A DNA stretch of 9,752 nucleotides. Origin: SICV01 sp038045265 (lineage in GTDB: Archaea > Nanobdellota > Nanobdellia > Pacearchaeales > GW2011-AR1). Where the stretch lies: positions 1-9,752 of the forward strand of contig JBBSYL010000020.1 of NCBI GenBank assembly GCA_038045265.1, written 5' to 3'. The notes under the pieces are model-generated. The model was not told the DNA's origin. It saw only the letters and a program-made list of their open reading frames with translations, and made no database searches. A program made the translations under genes and the position numbers. Shown one piece after another: positions 1-5,514 of this stretch (its first letter is position 1; each line of letters opens with the position of its first letter).

Positions 1-33
1 TTAAACTTGATTAGATTTGTCAGAGAAAACATA

Positions 34-216
34 TCACTTTAATTTGACAGTATCGGAAAGTGATTCAAAGTGTATTCTCTCGTTTTTTATTATTTGGCTT
101 ACATAACCTGATTTGTATCCTGTTTCATTTGCAACATCTATTTGAGTAAACGGTTCTCTTTTAGATTTTAATCTAGCTATTGCTTCTTTAATCTTTAATA
201 CAGTTGTTTTATTCAT
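34..216 (-). CDS. Small helix-turn-helix protein, putative DNA-binding regulator
   Basis: A 60-residue basic protein. Residues 24-45 (FTQIDVANETGYKSGYVSQI) read as a helix-turn-helix: a 'xxDVAxxTGYxxGYVSQII' pattern with a recognition helix around residues 35-45, as in small archaeal and phage-type repressors. There is no room for an effector domain, so it would act as a minimal DNA-binding protein, perhaps as a dimer. The ATG at 214-216 lies about 25 nt downstream of a box A-like element on the minus strand (237-244), which fits a leaderless transcript. It is divergent from the CDPS/GlyRS fusion gene across a 107-bp gap, so it could regulate that gene; this is inference from position only. 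The family is not recognised more precisely. Confidence 0.65.
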   Translation of the reverse strand: MNKTTVLKIKEAIARLKSKREPFTQIDVANETGYKSGYVSQIIKNERIHFESLSDTVKLK

Positions 217-236
217 ATCAAATTGTTTTTTATACA

Positions 237-244
237 GTATTTAA
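237..244 (-). promoter_or_regulatory. Box A (TATA-like) for the small HTH gene
   Basis: Minus-strand TTAAATAC, centred about 25 nt upstream of the ATG at 216. The spacing matches the other box A to ATG distances in this window. Confidence 0.4.
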
Positions 245-291
245 TGCTTTCTATTTATGTTATTTTATAGTAGTTACATGTTTGTTGAAGA

Positions 292-299
292 TTTAAATA
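292..299 (+). promoter_or_regulatory. Box A promoter of the CDPS-GlyRS fusion gene
   Basis: TTTAAATA centred about 28 nt before the ATG at 324. The same octamer precedes the genes at 3338, 5515 and 5824. It implies a transcript with little or no 5' leader, and no Shine-Dalgarno sequence is evident before the ATG. Confidence 0.6.
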
Positions 300-323
300 A
301 GATTAGGTACTACTTGAGATAGA

Positions 324-3269
324 ATGAGTTTTATAGTTAAAAAGAAAATAAATGGAAGTGAATATTATTATCTTAGGGAGAGCGTAAGAGAAAATGGAAA
401 AGTGAAAGCTAAAACGGTGGCTTATTTAGGTAAGGATAAAGAAGAAGCGGAGAAGAAGATGAATGAAATGAAGAAATTAGGAGATAATAAAGCTCATTTA
501 GAAGTAGGTGTTGTAAGGGGAGCAGATAAGCAAGATGTTTTAAATAAGAAATTTAATATATATATGGGGATTAGCCTCAATAATAAATGGTTTACTAAAG
601 AAAATATTAAAAAATACATATTATGGGGATTGAAACATACTAAAGATAAATTTGCAGTGGCTATTGCAGATTCTTTACAACGTATAAATTATCAATATAG
701 AGATAAATTTTCTAATGTTGCTTCAATTAGAAAAGCATTAAAAGAAGGAGATAGGTTTGTCGATATTGTAAAAGAAATAAGTTTGGAATTGCCAGTAAGA
801 GATAAAGAAAGGATAGATATTATTAGGTGGAGTGATGTTGTAGGTTTTGCAGGATATCAAGAAGAATTGAACTTTTATCTTAAAGAATATCATGAGAATA
901 AAAAATTTAAACAAAAAATAATTGAGGTAGTTAATGACTTTTCTTTAGGTTTGAGCAGGAAATTAAGTGAGGAAGTAAAGGAAAAATTAGGATTATATGT
1001 GTTGGAAGAGCTACCCGAAGTGATTAATGGTTTTATATTTAATGGAATAACTTATAATTGTTGGATTTATCCATTTGATGGAAAATTACTAAAATTAGCA
1101 GAAAGTATTCAGAAAAAAGAGATATTTTCAGAATTTCATGATAAAATAAAAGTGAGTAATAATGTTTTTGTCGAATTAAATTACAAGGATAAGATTAATA
1201 AAGGCAGTTTGGAAAATAAGAAAATGGAAGAAAAAAATGTTAAAATAACTTATTTTGTTCATGGAACTACTACTGATAATGATACTGGAGTAAGTAGCGG
1301 ACAGAATCAAGGTGAATTAACTGAATTAGGAATAAAACAATCAAAAGAGTTGCCTAGCCAAATTAAAGAAAAGGATTTTGATGTTGTTTTCTGTTCCGAT
1401 TTGAAAAGAGCAGTTGATTCTGCTGAATTAAGTTTTAAAGGAAAATATAATATAATTCAAGATAAAAGATTAAGAGAATGTGATTATGGTGATTTGAATG
1501 GTGCCGAGGAAGATAAAGTGGTATATGAAGAGCATATTACTAAAAAGTTTCCTAATGGGGAGAGTATGAAAGATGTTGAGAAAAGAATTTATGATTTTAT
1601 TGAGTTTTTGAAAAAGAATTATGCTGGAAAACATGTCGCAATTGTAGCACATAAAGCAACACAATTTGCATTTGAAGTATTAACTAAAGGAATAAGTTGG
1701 GAAAAGGCAATAAAAGATGATTGGAGAAAGAAAAAAGCTTGGAAACCTGGATGGATATATTTAATAAGTGAAAAAGAAAGTAAAAATATGGAAAAGAAAG
1801 TTGAAAGCAAATTAAGTGTTGAAGATTTAGCAGTATTTTGTAAGAGAAAGGGATTTGTGTTTAAGTCAAGTGAGATATATGGAGGGTTTTCTGGATTTTG
1901 GGATTATGGACCATTAGGCGTTGAGTTGTTTAACAATATAAAAAATGATTTTTGGAAATTCTTTGTTCATCAGAAAAAGAATATGGTTGGAATAGATGCA
2001 AGTATCATTTCGCATCCTAAAACATGGGAAGCAAGTGGGCATGTATCTACATTTTTAGATGTTGCAGTTGTATGTAAAAAGTGTAAGAAGGCGACTAAAT
2101 TGGATAAGAGTGAAGTTGGAAAAGTAAAGTGTGATAATTGTGGAGGAGAGTATGAAGTGTTAGGAGAGTTTAGTTTAATGTTTAAAACTAAAGTGGGAGC
2201 GTTAAATCCAGTTGAAGCTTATCTTAGAGGAGAAACTGCACAAGGAATGTTTCTTGACTTTAAACAAATATATGATAGTTCAAGAGTTAAATTGCCATTT
2301 GGAGTATTGCAAGTTGGAAGATGTTTTAGAAATGAGATTGCTCCAAGAGATTTTGTATTTAGAAGTAGAGAGTTCACAATAGGAGAATTTGAATTCTTTA
2401 TACATCCTGAAAGTGATGAATGTGATTTGCTTACAGATAGACATCTTAATTTGAAATTGAAGTTGTTGGATGCGGAAACACAAGATAATGGAAAAGAAGA
2501 TTTGAAAGAGACGACAATTGGAAAGATGTTAAAAGAAAAGAGATTAGGAAATTGGCATGCATATTGGTTGGCTGAACAGTTACTTTGGTTTAAGAGACTT
2601 GGTTTATTGGAGAATATAAAGATAAGAGAGCATAAAAAATCGGAATTGAGTCATTATAGCTCTGCAACATTTGATATGGATTATATGTATCCATTTGGAA
2701 GCAAGGAAGTTGCTGGAAATGCAAATAGGGGGCAGTATGATTTGAAACAGCATGAGAAGTTTTCAAAAGAGAAGATGGAGATATTTGATGAGAAATCTGG
2801 GAAAAGGGTTATTCCAAGAGTTATAGAACCAACATTTGGAATGGATAGAATATTTTTAGCAGTAATTACTCAAGGATATGAATTTAATGAGAAGAGACAA
2901 AATATTATTCTTAAATTGCCTGCATTTCTTGCTCCTGTTAAGGCAAGTATATTTCCAATTATAAAAGATGATAAAATGGTAAATATTGCTGAAGAGATTT
3001 ATGATATGCTGAGAATGGAGTGGAATGTAAGTTATGATGCAAGTGGAAGTGTGGGAAGAAGATATAGCAGGGCAGATGAGATTGGAACTCCTATGTGTAT
3101 TACAGTTGATGAGGAAACAGAGAAGGATAAATGTGTGACAATTCGTGAACGCGATTCTACTGAACAGGTAAGAGTTAAGATATCTGACTTAAAGAATGTT
3201 GTTAGGGAAGTTGTTAATGGAGAAAGTTTATTGAAGTTAGGTAAAAAGGTTAATACTCGTGTAAAATAA
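324..3269 (+). CDS. glyS: Fusion protein: N-terminal domain, cyclodipeptide synthase, histidine phosphatase, glycyl-tRNA synthetase
   Basis: 981 residues in one frame. (1) Residues 1-50 resemble the start of IS1634-type transposases and archaeal Fic proteins (YYYLRESVRENGKVKAKTVA, then YLGK). (2) Residues 75-265 match cyclodipeptide synthases, which join two aminoacyl-tRNAs into a cyclic dipeptide. Ser84 of 'GIS' corresponds to AlbC Ser37, Tyr225 and Glu229 of 'YVLEE' to Tyr178 and Glu182, and Tyr249-Pro250 to the 202-203 'YP' pair of the XYP subfamily; spacings from Ser to both Tyr residues equal those in AlbC. (3) Residues 305-485 are a histidine phosphatase: His313 (in 'VHG', lacking the usual Arg), Arg362, Glu385, His443. 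(4) Residues 489-981 are a full archaeal/eukaryal-type class II GlyRS: zinc cysteines 584/587/603/606, motif 2 about 668-690, motif 3 EPTFGMDR at 835-842, anticodon-binding domain from about 860. Met301 and Met489 mark where stand-alone proteins would begin. The GlyRS part is certain; the CDPS assignment is strong but from memory of family motifs. Confidence 0.85.
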   Translation: MSFIVKKKINGSEYYYLRESVRENGKVKAKTVAYLGKDKEEAEKKMNEMKKLGDNKAHLEVGVVRGADKQDVLNKKFNIYMGISLNNKWFTKENIKKYILWGLKHTKDKFAVAIADSLQRINYQYRDKFSNVASIRKALKEGDRFVDIVKEISLELPVRDKERIDIIRWSDVVGFAGYQEELNFYLKEYHENKKFKQKIIEVVNDFSLGLSRKLSEEVKEKLGLYVLEELPEVINGFIFNGITYNCWIYPFDGKLLKLAESIQKKEIFSEFHDKIKVSNNVFVELNYKDKINKGSLENKKMEEKNVKITYFVHGTTTDNDTGVSSGQNQGELTELGIKQSKELPSQIKEKDFDVVFCSDLKRAVDSAELSFKGKYNIIQDKRLRECDYGDLNGAEEDKVVYEEHITKKFPNGESMKDVEKRIYDFIEFLKKNYAGKHVAIVAHKATQFAFEVLTKGISWEKAIKDDWRKKKAWKPGWIYLISEKESKNMEKKVESKLSVEDLAVFCKRKGFVFKSSEIYGGFSGFWDYGPLGVELFNNIKNDFWKFFVHQKKNMVGIDASIISHPKTWEASGHVSTFLDVAVVCKKCKKATKLDKSEVGKVKCDNCGGEYEVLGEFSLMFKTKVGALNPVEAYLRGETAQGMFLDFKQIYDSSRVKLPFGVLQVGRCFRNEIAPRDFVFRSREFTIGEFEFFIHPESDECDLLTDRHLNLKLKLLDAETQDNGKEDLKETTIGKMLKEKRLGNWHAYWLAEQLLWFKRLGLLENIKIREHKKSELSHYSSATFDMDYMYPFGSKEVAGNANRGQYDLKQHEKFSKEKMEIFDEKSGKRVIPRVIEPTFGMDRIFLAVITQGYEFNEKRQNIILKLPAFLAPVKASIFPIIKDDKMVNIAEEIYDMLRMEWNVSYDASGSVGRRYSRADEIGTPMCITVDEETEKDKCVTIRERDSTEQVRVKISDLKNVVREVVNGESLLKLGKKVNTRVK

Positions 3270-3308
3270 TATTTGATTACATTTTATAGTGATGACATAA
3301 CAAAAAGA

Positions 3309-3316
3309 TTTAAATA
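3309..3316 (+). promoter_or_regulatory. Box A promoter of the variable-region protein gene
   Basis: TTTAAATA centred about 26 nt upstream of the ATG at 3338. It decides the start: with leaderless spacing the ATG at 3338 fits, while the in-frame GTG at 3317 would lie inside the promoter region. Confidence 0.6.
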
Positions 3317-3337
3317 GTGCTTGTTAGTGGGGAATTT

Positions 3338-4072
3338 ATGGAGAAGCTAAAGCCAGTTGAGGAAATTGCATTTGAAAGATTTGTGCCTATAACTGGAGAT
3401 ATGGGAGTTGTTAAGACTCCATTTCTTGTTAAGGGAGGAATAGCTAAGTATTTGGGAAGAGTTTATCAAGAAGTTGTAGAGAGGAGTTTTGGAGGGAATG
3501 AAACATTGATGAGCGGAATAAGGTATGATGAAGAAAAAGATGCTTTGACTCATTCAAGTTCTTTGTCTTTGATTGTTTTCGATGGTGTACTTTTGAATGT
3601 AAATCCTTCTTTTAGAGTTACTTCTTACAGGGATTTGAAGAATCCTGAAGTTGAAGAAATTGTAAAAAGAGAGAAGTGTTATATAGACGCAGGAGATGCT
3701 TTAGTATTAAGAAATACTAGAAAATTTTGTGATGAGAGAGATAGAGCAATATTTAATGCGCTTAGAAGAAAAATTGATAATTTAGATACCCCTGTTTTAG
3801 TTAGAGGAGTAAAAGTTGTTAATAATCAAATAGATAAAGCAGGATATGGATTAAGAGTTGTTATTGCTAATGATTTTTCATATACTCATGATACAAAAGA
3901 ATTTGGAGAAGAAGAAGGATGGGTTCAATCAGATTGTGCTATTTCCGGTTTGTACCGCGACGATGCGAATTTGTACGCCATCAGGGACTTGGCGGTTGCG
4001 AGCAGGATTGGTCGGGTAGTCCTTATGCCTCGCGAAGCGGGCGCTTCGGATTTTTCTAAGAGTAGAAAATAA
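3338..4072 (+). CDS. Hypothetical protein with a C-terminal DGR-type variable region
   Basis: 244 residues from the ATG at 3338 (251 from the upstream GTG at 3317, disfavoured because box A lies directly before it). No signal peptide or membrane segment is seen. The first ~200 residues use the AT-rich codons of the neighbours and match no function I recognise. From codon 3944 (SGLYRDDANLY...) to 4051 GC rises to 64 of 108 bases. NNC/NNT codons dominate, interspersed with invariant-looking ttg, gcg and agg codons, and the protein pattern GLxRxxxNLxAxxxLAxSxxGRVV resembles the variable C-lectin tails of DGR target proteins reported in DPANN archaea. A GC-rich tract and a hairpin follow. Such proteins are thought to be binding proteins whose ligand surface is varied by mutagenic retrohoming. 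The DGR call is inference: no template repeat or reverse transcriptase is visible in this window. The gene abuts, tail to tail, the zinc-ribbon gene on the other strand. Confidence 0.75.
   Translation: MEKLKPVEEIAFERFVPITGDMGVVKTPFLVKGGIAKYLGRVYQEVVERSFGGNETLMSGIRYDEEKDALTHSSSLSLIVFDGVLLNVNPSFRVTSYRDLKNPEVEEIVKREKCYIDAGDALVLRNTRKFCDERDRAIFNALRRKIDNLDTPVLVRGVKVVNNQIDKAGYGLRVVIANDFSYTHDTKEFGEEEGWVQSDCAISGLYRDDANLYAIRDLAVASRIGRVVLMPREAGASDFSKSRK
3944..4032 (+). other. Candidate DGR variable region (VR) with GC-rich 3' anchor
   Basis: A compositional island at the 3' end of the preceding gene. Between 3953 and 4012, 13 of 20 codons end in C or T, the pattern left when AAY codons of a template repeat are mutated at adenines. 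The stretch from 4010 to 4032 (encoding GRVVLMPR) is GC-rich and would correspond to the conserved anchor (IMH-like) at the end of a VR. The exact left boundary cannot be set without the template repeat. Confidence 0.6.
4033..4048 (+). repeat. GC-rich hairpin after the variable region
   Basis: CGAAGC, four-base loop GGGC, GCTTCG: a perfect 6-bp stem inside the coding sequence, directly after the candidate VR. DGR targets such as that of Bordetella phage BPP-1 carry a short stem with a 4-nt loop just after the VR that aids retrohoming, so position and size fit. It could also be chance in a GC-rich patch. Confidence 0.55.
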
Positions 4073-4390
4073 CTAATCTATTTTCAATACAATTCTTTTC
4101 TTATCCGGTACTGAAATATAAACGTCGTTGCCAGATTTTAGATTTAAAGAACGGATAATATCTTTGTTGAGATAAACTCCTAATCTATCTTTTGAGAGTT
4201 TGATTAGTTTTTGCTTTAAATTGATAGGAGATTCTTTTTCTTTTATTTCTCTTACCACTTGGACGGCGGATTTTGGTTCAAATGTAAAATAATCGCAATT
4301 AGAACATTGATAACTTATTGCTTTAGTATTTGCATCTTCAATATTTACTTTAATTCTTTTTAGCTTGTGATTACATTTTGGGCAGTTCAT
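4073..4390 (-). CDS. Zinc-ribbon/AbrB-like DNA-binding protein, probable antitoxin
   Basis: 105 residues. The N-terminus has two CxxC knuckles (Cys3/Cys6 and Cys29/Cys32) forming a zinc ribbon. Residues ~60-105 form a swapped-hairpin AbrB/MazE/SpoVT-type domain: a segment with 'LGVYLNKDIIRSLNLKSG', then 'DVYISV' and 'KRIVLKID'. Proteins of this kind bind DNA and often act as antitoxins. Its ATG overlaps the stop of the upstream 70-aa gene by 4 bp (ATGA), which indicates translational coupling and a two-gene operon. The order would be toxin first, antitoxin second, which is less usual. The domain assignment is good; the antitoxin role is inferred from the pairing. Confidence 0.7.
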   Translation of the reverse strand: MNCPKCNHKLKRIKVNIEDANTKAISYQCSNCDYFTFEPKSAVQVVREIKEKESPINLKQKLIKLSKDRLGVYLNKDIIRSLNLKSGNDVYISVPDKKRIVLKID

Positions 4391-4599
4391 TTTTTGTATT
4401 TGGCGTTTATCACCCAGAGGGTATCGCCTTCTAATTTACATAATAAATAATGGTTAGAAGTTTCAATTTCCAAATTGTCTTCTTTCTTTTTCATGTTTTT
4501 TGTTGTGAGGATTATTTCAATGACTTTACTCCAAGGGAAGCTCTTTTCGTGATGAGCTATATAGTGAAATGTCTTTCTTATATTCTTGAAGTATACCAT
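4387..4599 (-). CDS. Small protein paired with the AbrB-like protein, putative toxin
   Basis: 70 residues, basic, no membrane segment. The sequence (HYIAHHEKSFPWSKVIEII, then LEIETSNHYLLCKLEGDTLW) looks like a compact alpha/beta fold, a helix followed by three beta strands, as in RelE/BrnT/DUF4258-like small toxins. I cannot assign it to a named family. A GAGG Shine-Dalgarno-like element lies about 6 nt before the ATG on the minus strand, and a TATA-like element lies 30-38 nt upstream. It is the first gene of an operon with the zinc-ribbon/AbrB gene. The toxin role is inference from size, gene pairing and the neighbouring VapBC module. Confidence 0.6.
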   Translation of the reverse strand: MVYFKNIRKTFHYIAHHEKSFPWSKVIEIILTTKNMKKKEDNLEIETSNHYLLCKLEGDTLWVINAKYKK

Positions 4600-4615
4600 T
4601 TACTTCCTCTATTTG

Positions 4616-4634
4616 TATAGTCTTTTGGACTATA
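4616..4634. promoter_or_regulatory. Perfect inverted repeat overlapping the promoter of the putative TA pair
   Basis: TATAGTC-ttttg-GACTATA, 7-bp arms with a 5-bp spacer. On the minus strand its outer arm (with 4630-4637, TTTTATAG) forms the likely box A of the 70-aa gene. A dyad across the promoter is typical of autoregulation by an AbrB-type antitoxin dimer. Confidence 0.5.
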
Positions 4635-4650
4635 AAAATGTTTTGGTTGG

Positions 4651-4776
4651 GATAGTACAGAACAAGTTAGAGTTAAGATTAGTGATTTGAAGGATATAAT
4701 GAGAAAAGTGGTGATTGATGGGGAGAATGTTCTTAAGTTGGGGAAGAAAGTTGAGACGAGGGTTAAGGGCAATTAA
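4651..4776 (+). pseudogene. Remnant of a second glycyl-tRNA synthetase gene (3' end only)
   Basis: The plus strand encodes, in one frame, 41 residues from DSTEQVRVKISDLK to KLGKKVETRVKGN and a TAA stop. This matches the last 38 residues of the intact GlyRS (944-981) at about 30 positions with one inserted residue, although the DNA has clearly diverged. Homology stops abruptly at 4651, with an in-frame stop upstream at 4633 and no start codon that would restore a GlyRS, so this is a truncated fragment. Its last bases overlap the end of vapC, which converges on it. The clean 5' break lies 17 bp from the promoter dyad of the putative TA pair, suggesting that arrival of that module, or a deletion at it, removed the rest of the gene. 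Confidence 0.85.
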
Positions 4777-5183
4777 TCTATTTTTTCTAAAGGAATTACA
4801 TTAGGTAGTTTGAATAATTCTTTATCTGCGGTGATTAATGGACAGCCGTTAAATTGTGCTAATGAAACATATAATGCATCATAGATTGTTATGTTGTGTT
4901 CTAATGATATGTTGATTGCTTTGTTTAATATTGAAGAGCTTATCTTTTCTGTTTTTAATTCTAAATCAAATAATTGATTTGATGCTTTTTTTAATTCGTC
5001 TTCATTTTTCTTTTTATAACGAAGGGCATTCAATACTTCAAGAAAAACAAGTTCTGGGACAATTATATCTGTTTTTTCAGATTCATAATCTTCAATTATT
5101 GCAAGAGCTTTATCTGAGTTTTTTTCATTTGTGAAGATTTTCATAATTACGGAAGCGTCTAGAACTTTCTTTTGTTTCTCCAT
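4773..5183 (-). CDS. vapC: VapC-type PIN-domain ribonuclease toxin
   Basis: 136 residues, normal length for VapC. The PIN-domain acidic residues are present: Asp9 in 'LDASVIMKIF', Glu49 in 'PELVFLEVLNAL', Asp102 in 'TIYDALYVSLA' and Asp120 in 'LITADKEL'. These bind Mg2+/Mn2+ for RNA cleavage; known VapC toxins cut tRNAs or rRNA. The gene overlaps the 3' end of the antitoxin gene by 25 bp, the usual coupled VapBC arrangement. Its stop codon overlaps the stop of the GlyRS remnant on the other strand. All catalytic residues are in place, so it should be active. The target RNA cannot be read from the sequence. Confidence 0.9.
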   Translation of the reverse strand: MEKQKKVLDASVIMKIFTNEKNSDKALAIIEDYESEKTDIIVPELVFLEVLNALRYKKKNEDELKKASNQLFDLELKTEKISSSILNKAINISLEHNITIYDALYVSLAQFNGCPLITADKELFKLPNVIPLEKID

Positions 5184-5413
5184 TCTCTTATTATTTCAAC
5201 TCCTGATTTCTCAGAGTCAAATATTTTATTTCTTCTAATTTCCTTTATTTCTTCTAAAGCTTTCTTTATCTTTGAGCTTTTTCTTGCTCTTTGTTCCTCT
5301 ATGCTTTTCTCAAGGGCTTTTCTTATTATAGCACTCCAGTTAATATGTTCTATTTCTTTCATGCGTTGATGAGTTTTTTCATCTATCCTTACAGAGATTA
5401 TTTTTTCTACCAT
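5159..5413 (-). CDS. vapB: VapB-type ribbon-helix-helix antitoxin
   Basis: 84 residues. Residues 4-45 (KIISVRIDEKTHQRMKEIE, then NWSAIIRKALEKSI) form a ribbon-helix-helix DNA-binding domain with the initial beta strand that inserts in the major groove. A charged helical linker follows, then a C-terminal toxin-neutralising tail (GVEIIREWRNKRKF) with the IIREWR pattern common in archaeal VapB. It is the first gene of the operon with vapC. It presumably represses its own promoter; a palindrome and direct repeats lie just upstream of its start. Confidence 0.88.
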   Translation of the reverse strand: MVEKIISVRIDEKTHQRMKEIEHINWSAIIRKALEKSIEEQRARKSSKIKKALEEIKEIRRNKIFDSEKSGVEIIREWRNKRKF

Positions 5414-5414
5414 T

Positions 5415-5440
5415 GTAATACTTGTATATACATGTAATAC
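5415..5440. promoter_or_regulatory. Probable VapB operator
   Basis: Direct repeats GTAATAC at 5415-5421 and 5434-5440 flank a perfect 10-bp palindrome TGTATATACA at 5423-5432. The element lies between the vapB start codon and its box A, the expected site for autorepression by a ribbon-helix-helix dimer. Confidence 0.55.
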
Positions 5441-5443
5441 GGA

Positions 5444-5451
5444 TATATAAA
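5444..5451 (-). promoter_or_regulatory. Box A promoter of vapBC
   Basis: Minus-strand TTTATATA centred about 34 nt upstream of the vapB ATG, implying a leader of roughly 9 nt that covers part of the repeat element. Confidence 0.5.
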
Positions 5452-5485
5452 GATTGTGTTTTGCTAATTTTTATGAGAGTTAAAA

Positions 5486-5493
5486 TTTAAATA
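5486..5493 (+). promoter_or_regulatory. Box A promoter of the PLDc_N-like membrane protein gene
   Basis: TTTAAATA centred about 25 nt before the ATG at 5515, which implies a leaderless mRNA. Confidence 0.6.
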
Positions 5494-5514
5494 GTGTTTT
5501 TGGTTGATTAAAAT

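Noticed and set aside
1470..1810. Minus-strand open frames inside the fusion gene
   Set aside because: Antisense shadows of a long conserved coding region, with Phe/Ile-rich products typical of reversed AT-rich codons.
3289..3295. GTGATGA, a C box like those of C/D guide RNAs
   Set aside because: No D box (CTGA) or C'/D' pair at a suitable distance; the rest of the gap is a promoter.
3317..3337. GTG start adding seven residues to the variable-region protein
   Set aside because: The box A ends directly at this codon, so the transcript would begin downstream of it; the ATG at 3338 has the usual spacing.
4578..4772. 64-codon minus-strand frame over the GlyRS remnant
   Set aside because: Antisense to the remnant, whose plus-strand reading clearly matches the GlyRS C-terminus.
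4916..5369. Two plus-strand open frames over vapB and vapC
   Set aside because: They lie antisense to well-supported toxin-antitoxin genes and have low-complexity Leu/Phe/Ser content.
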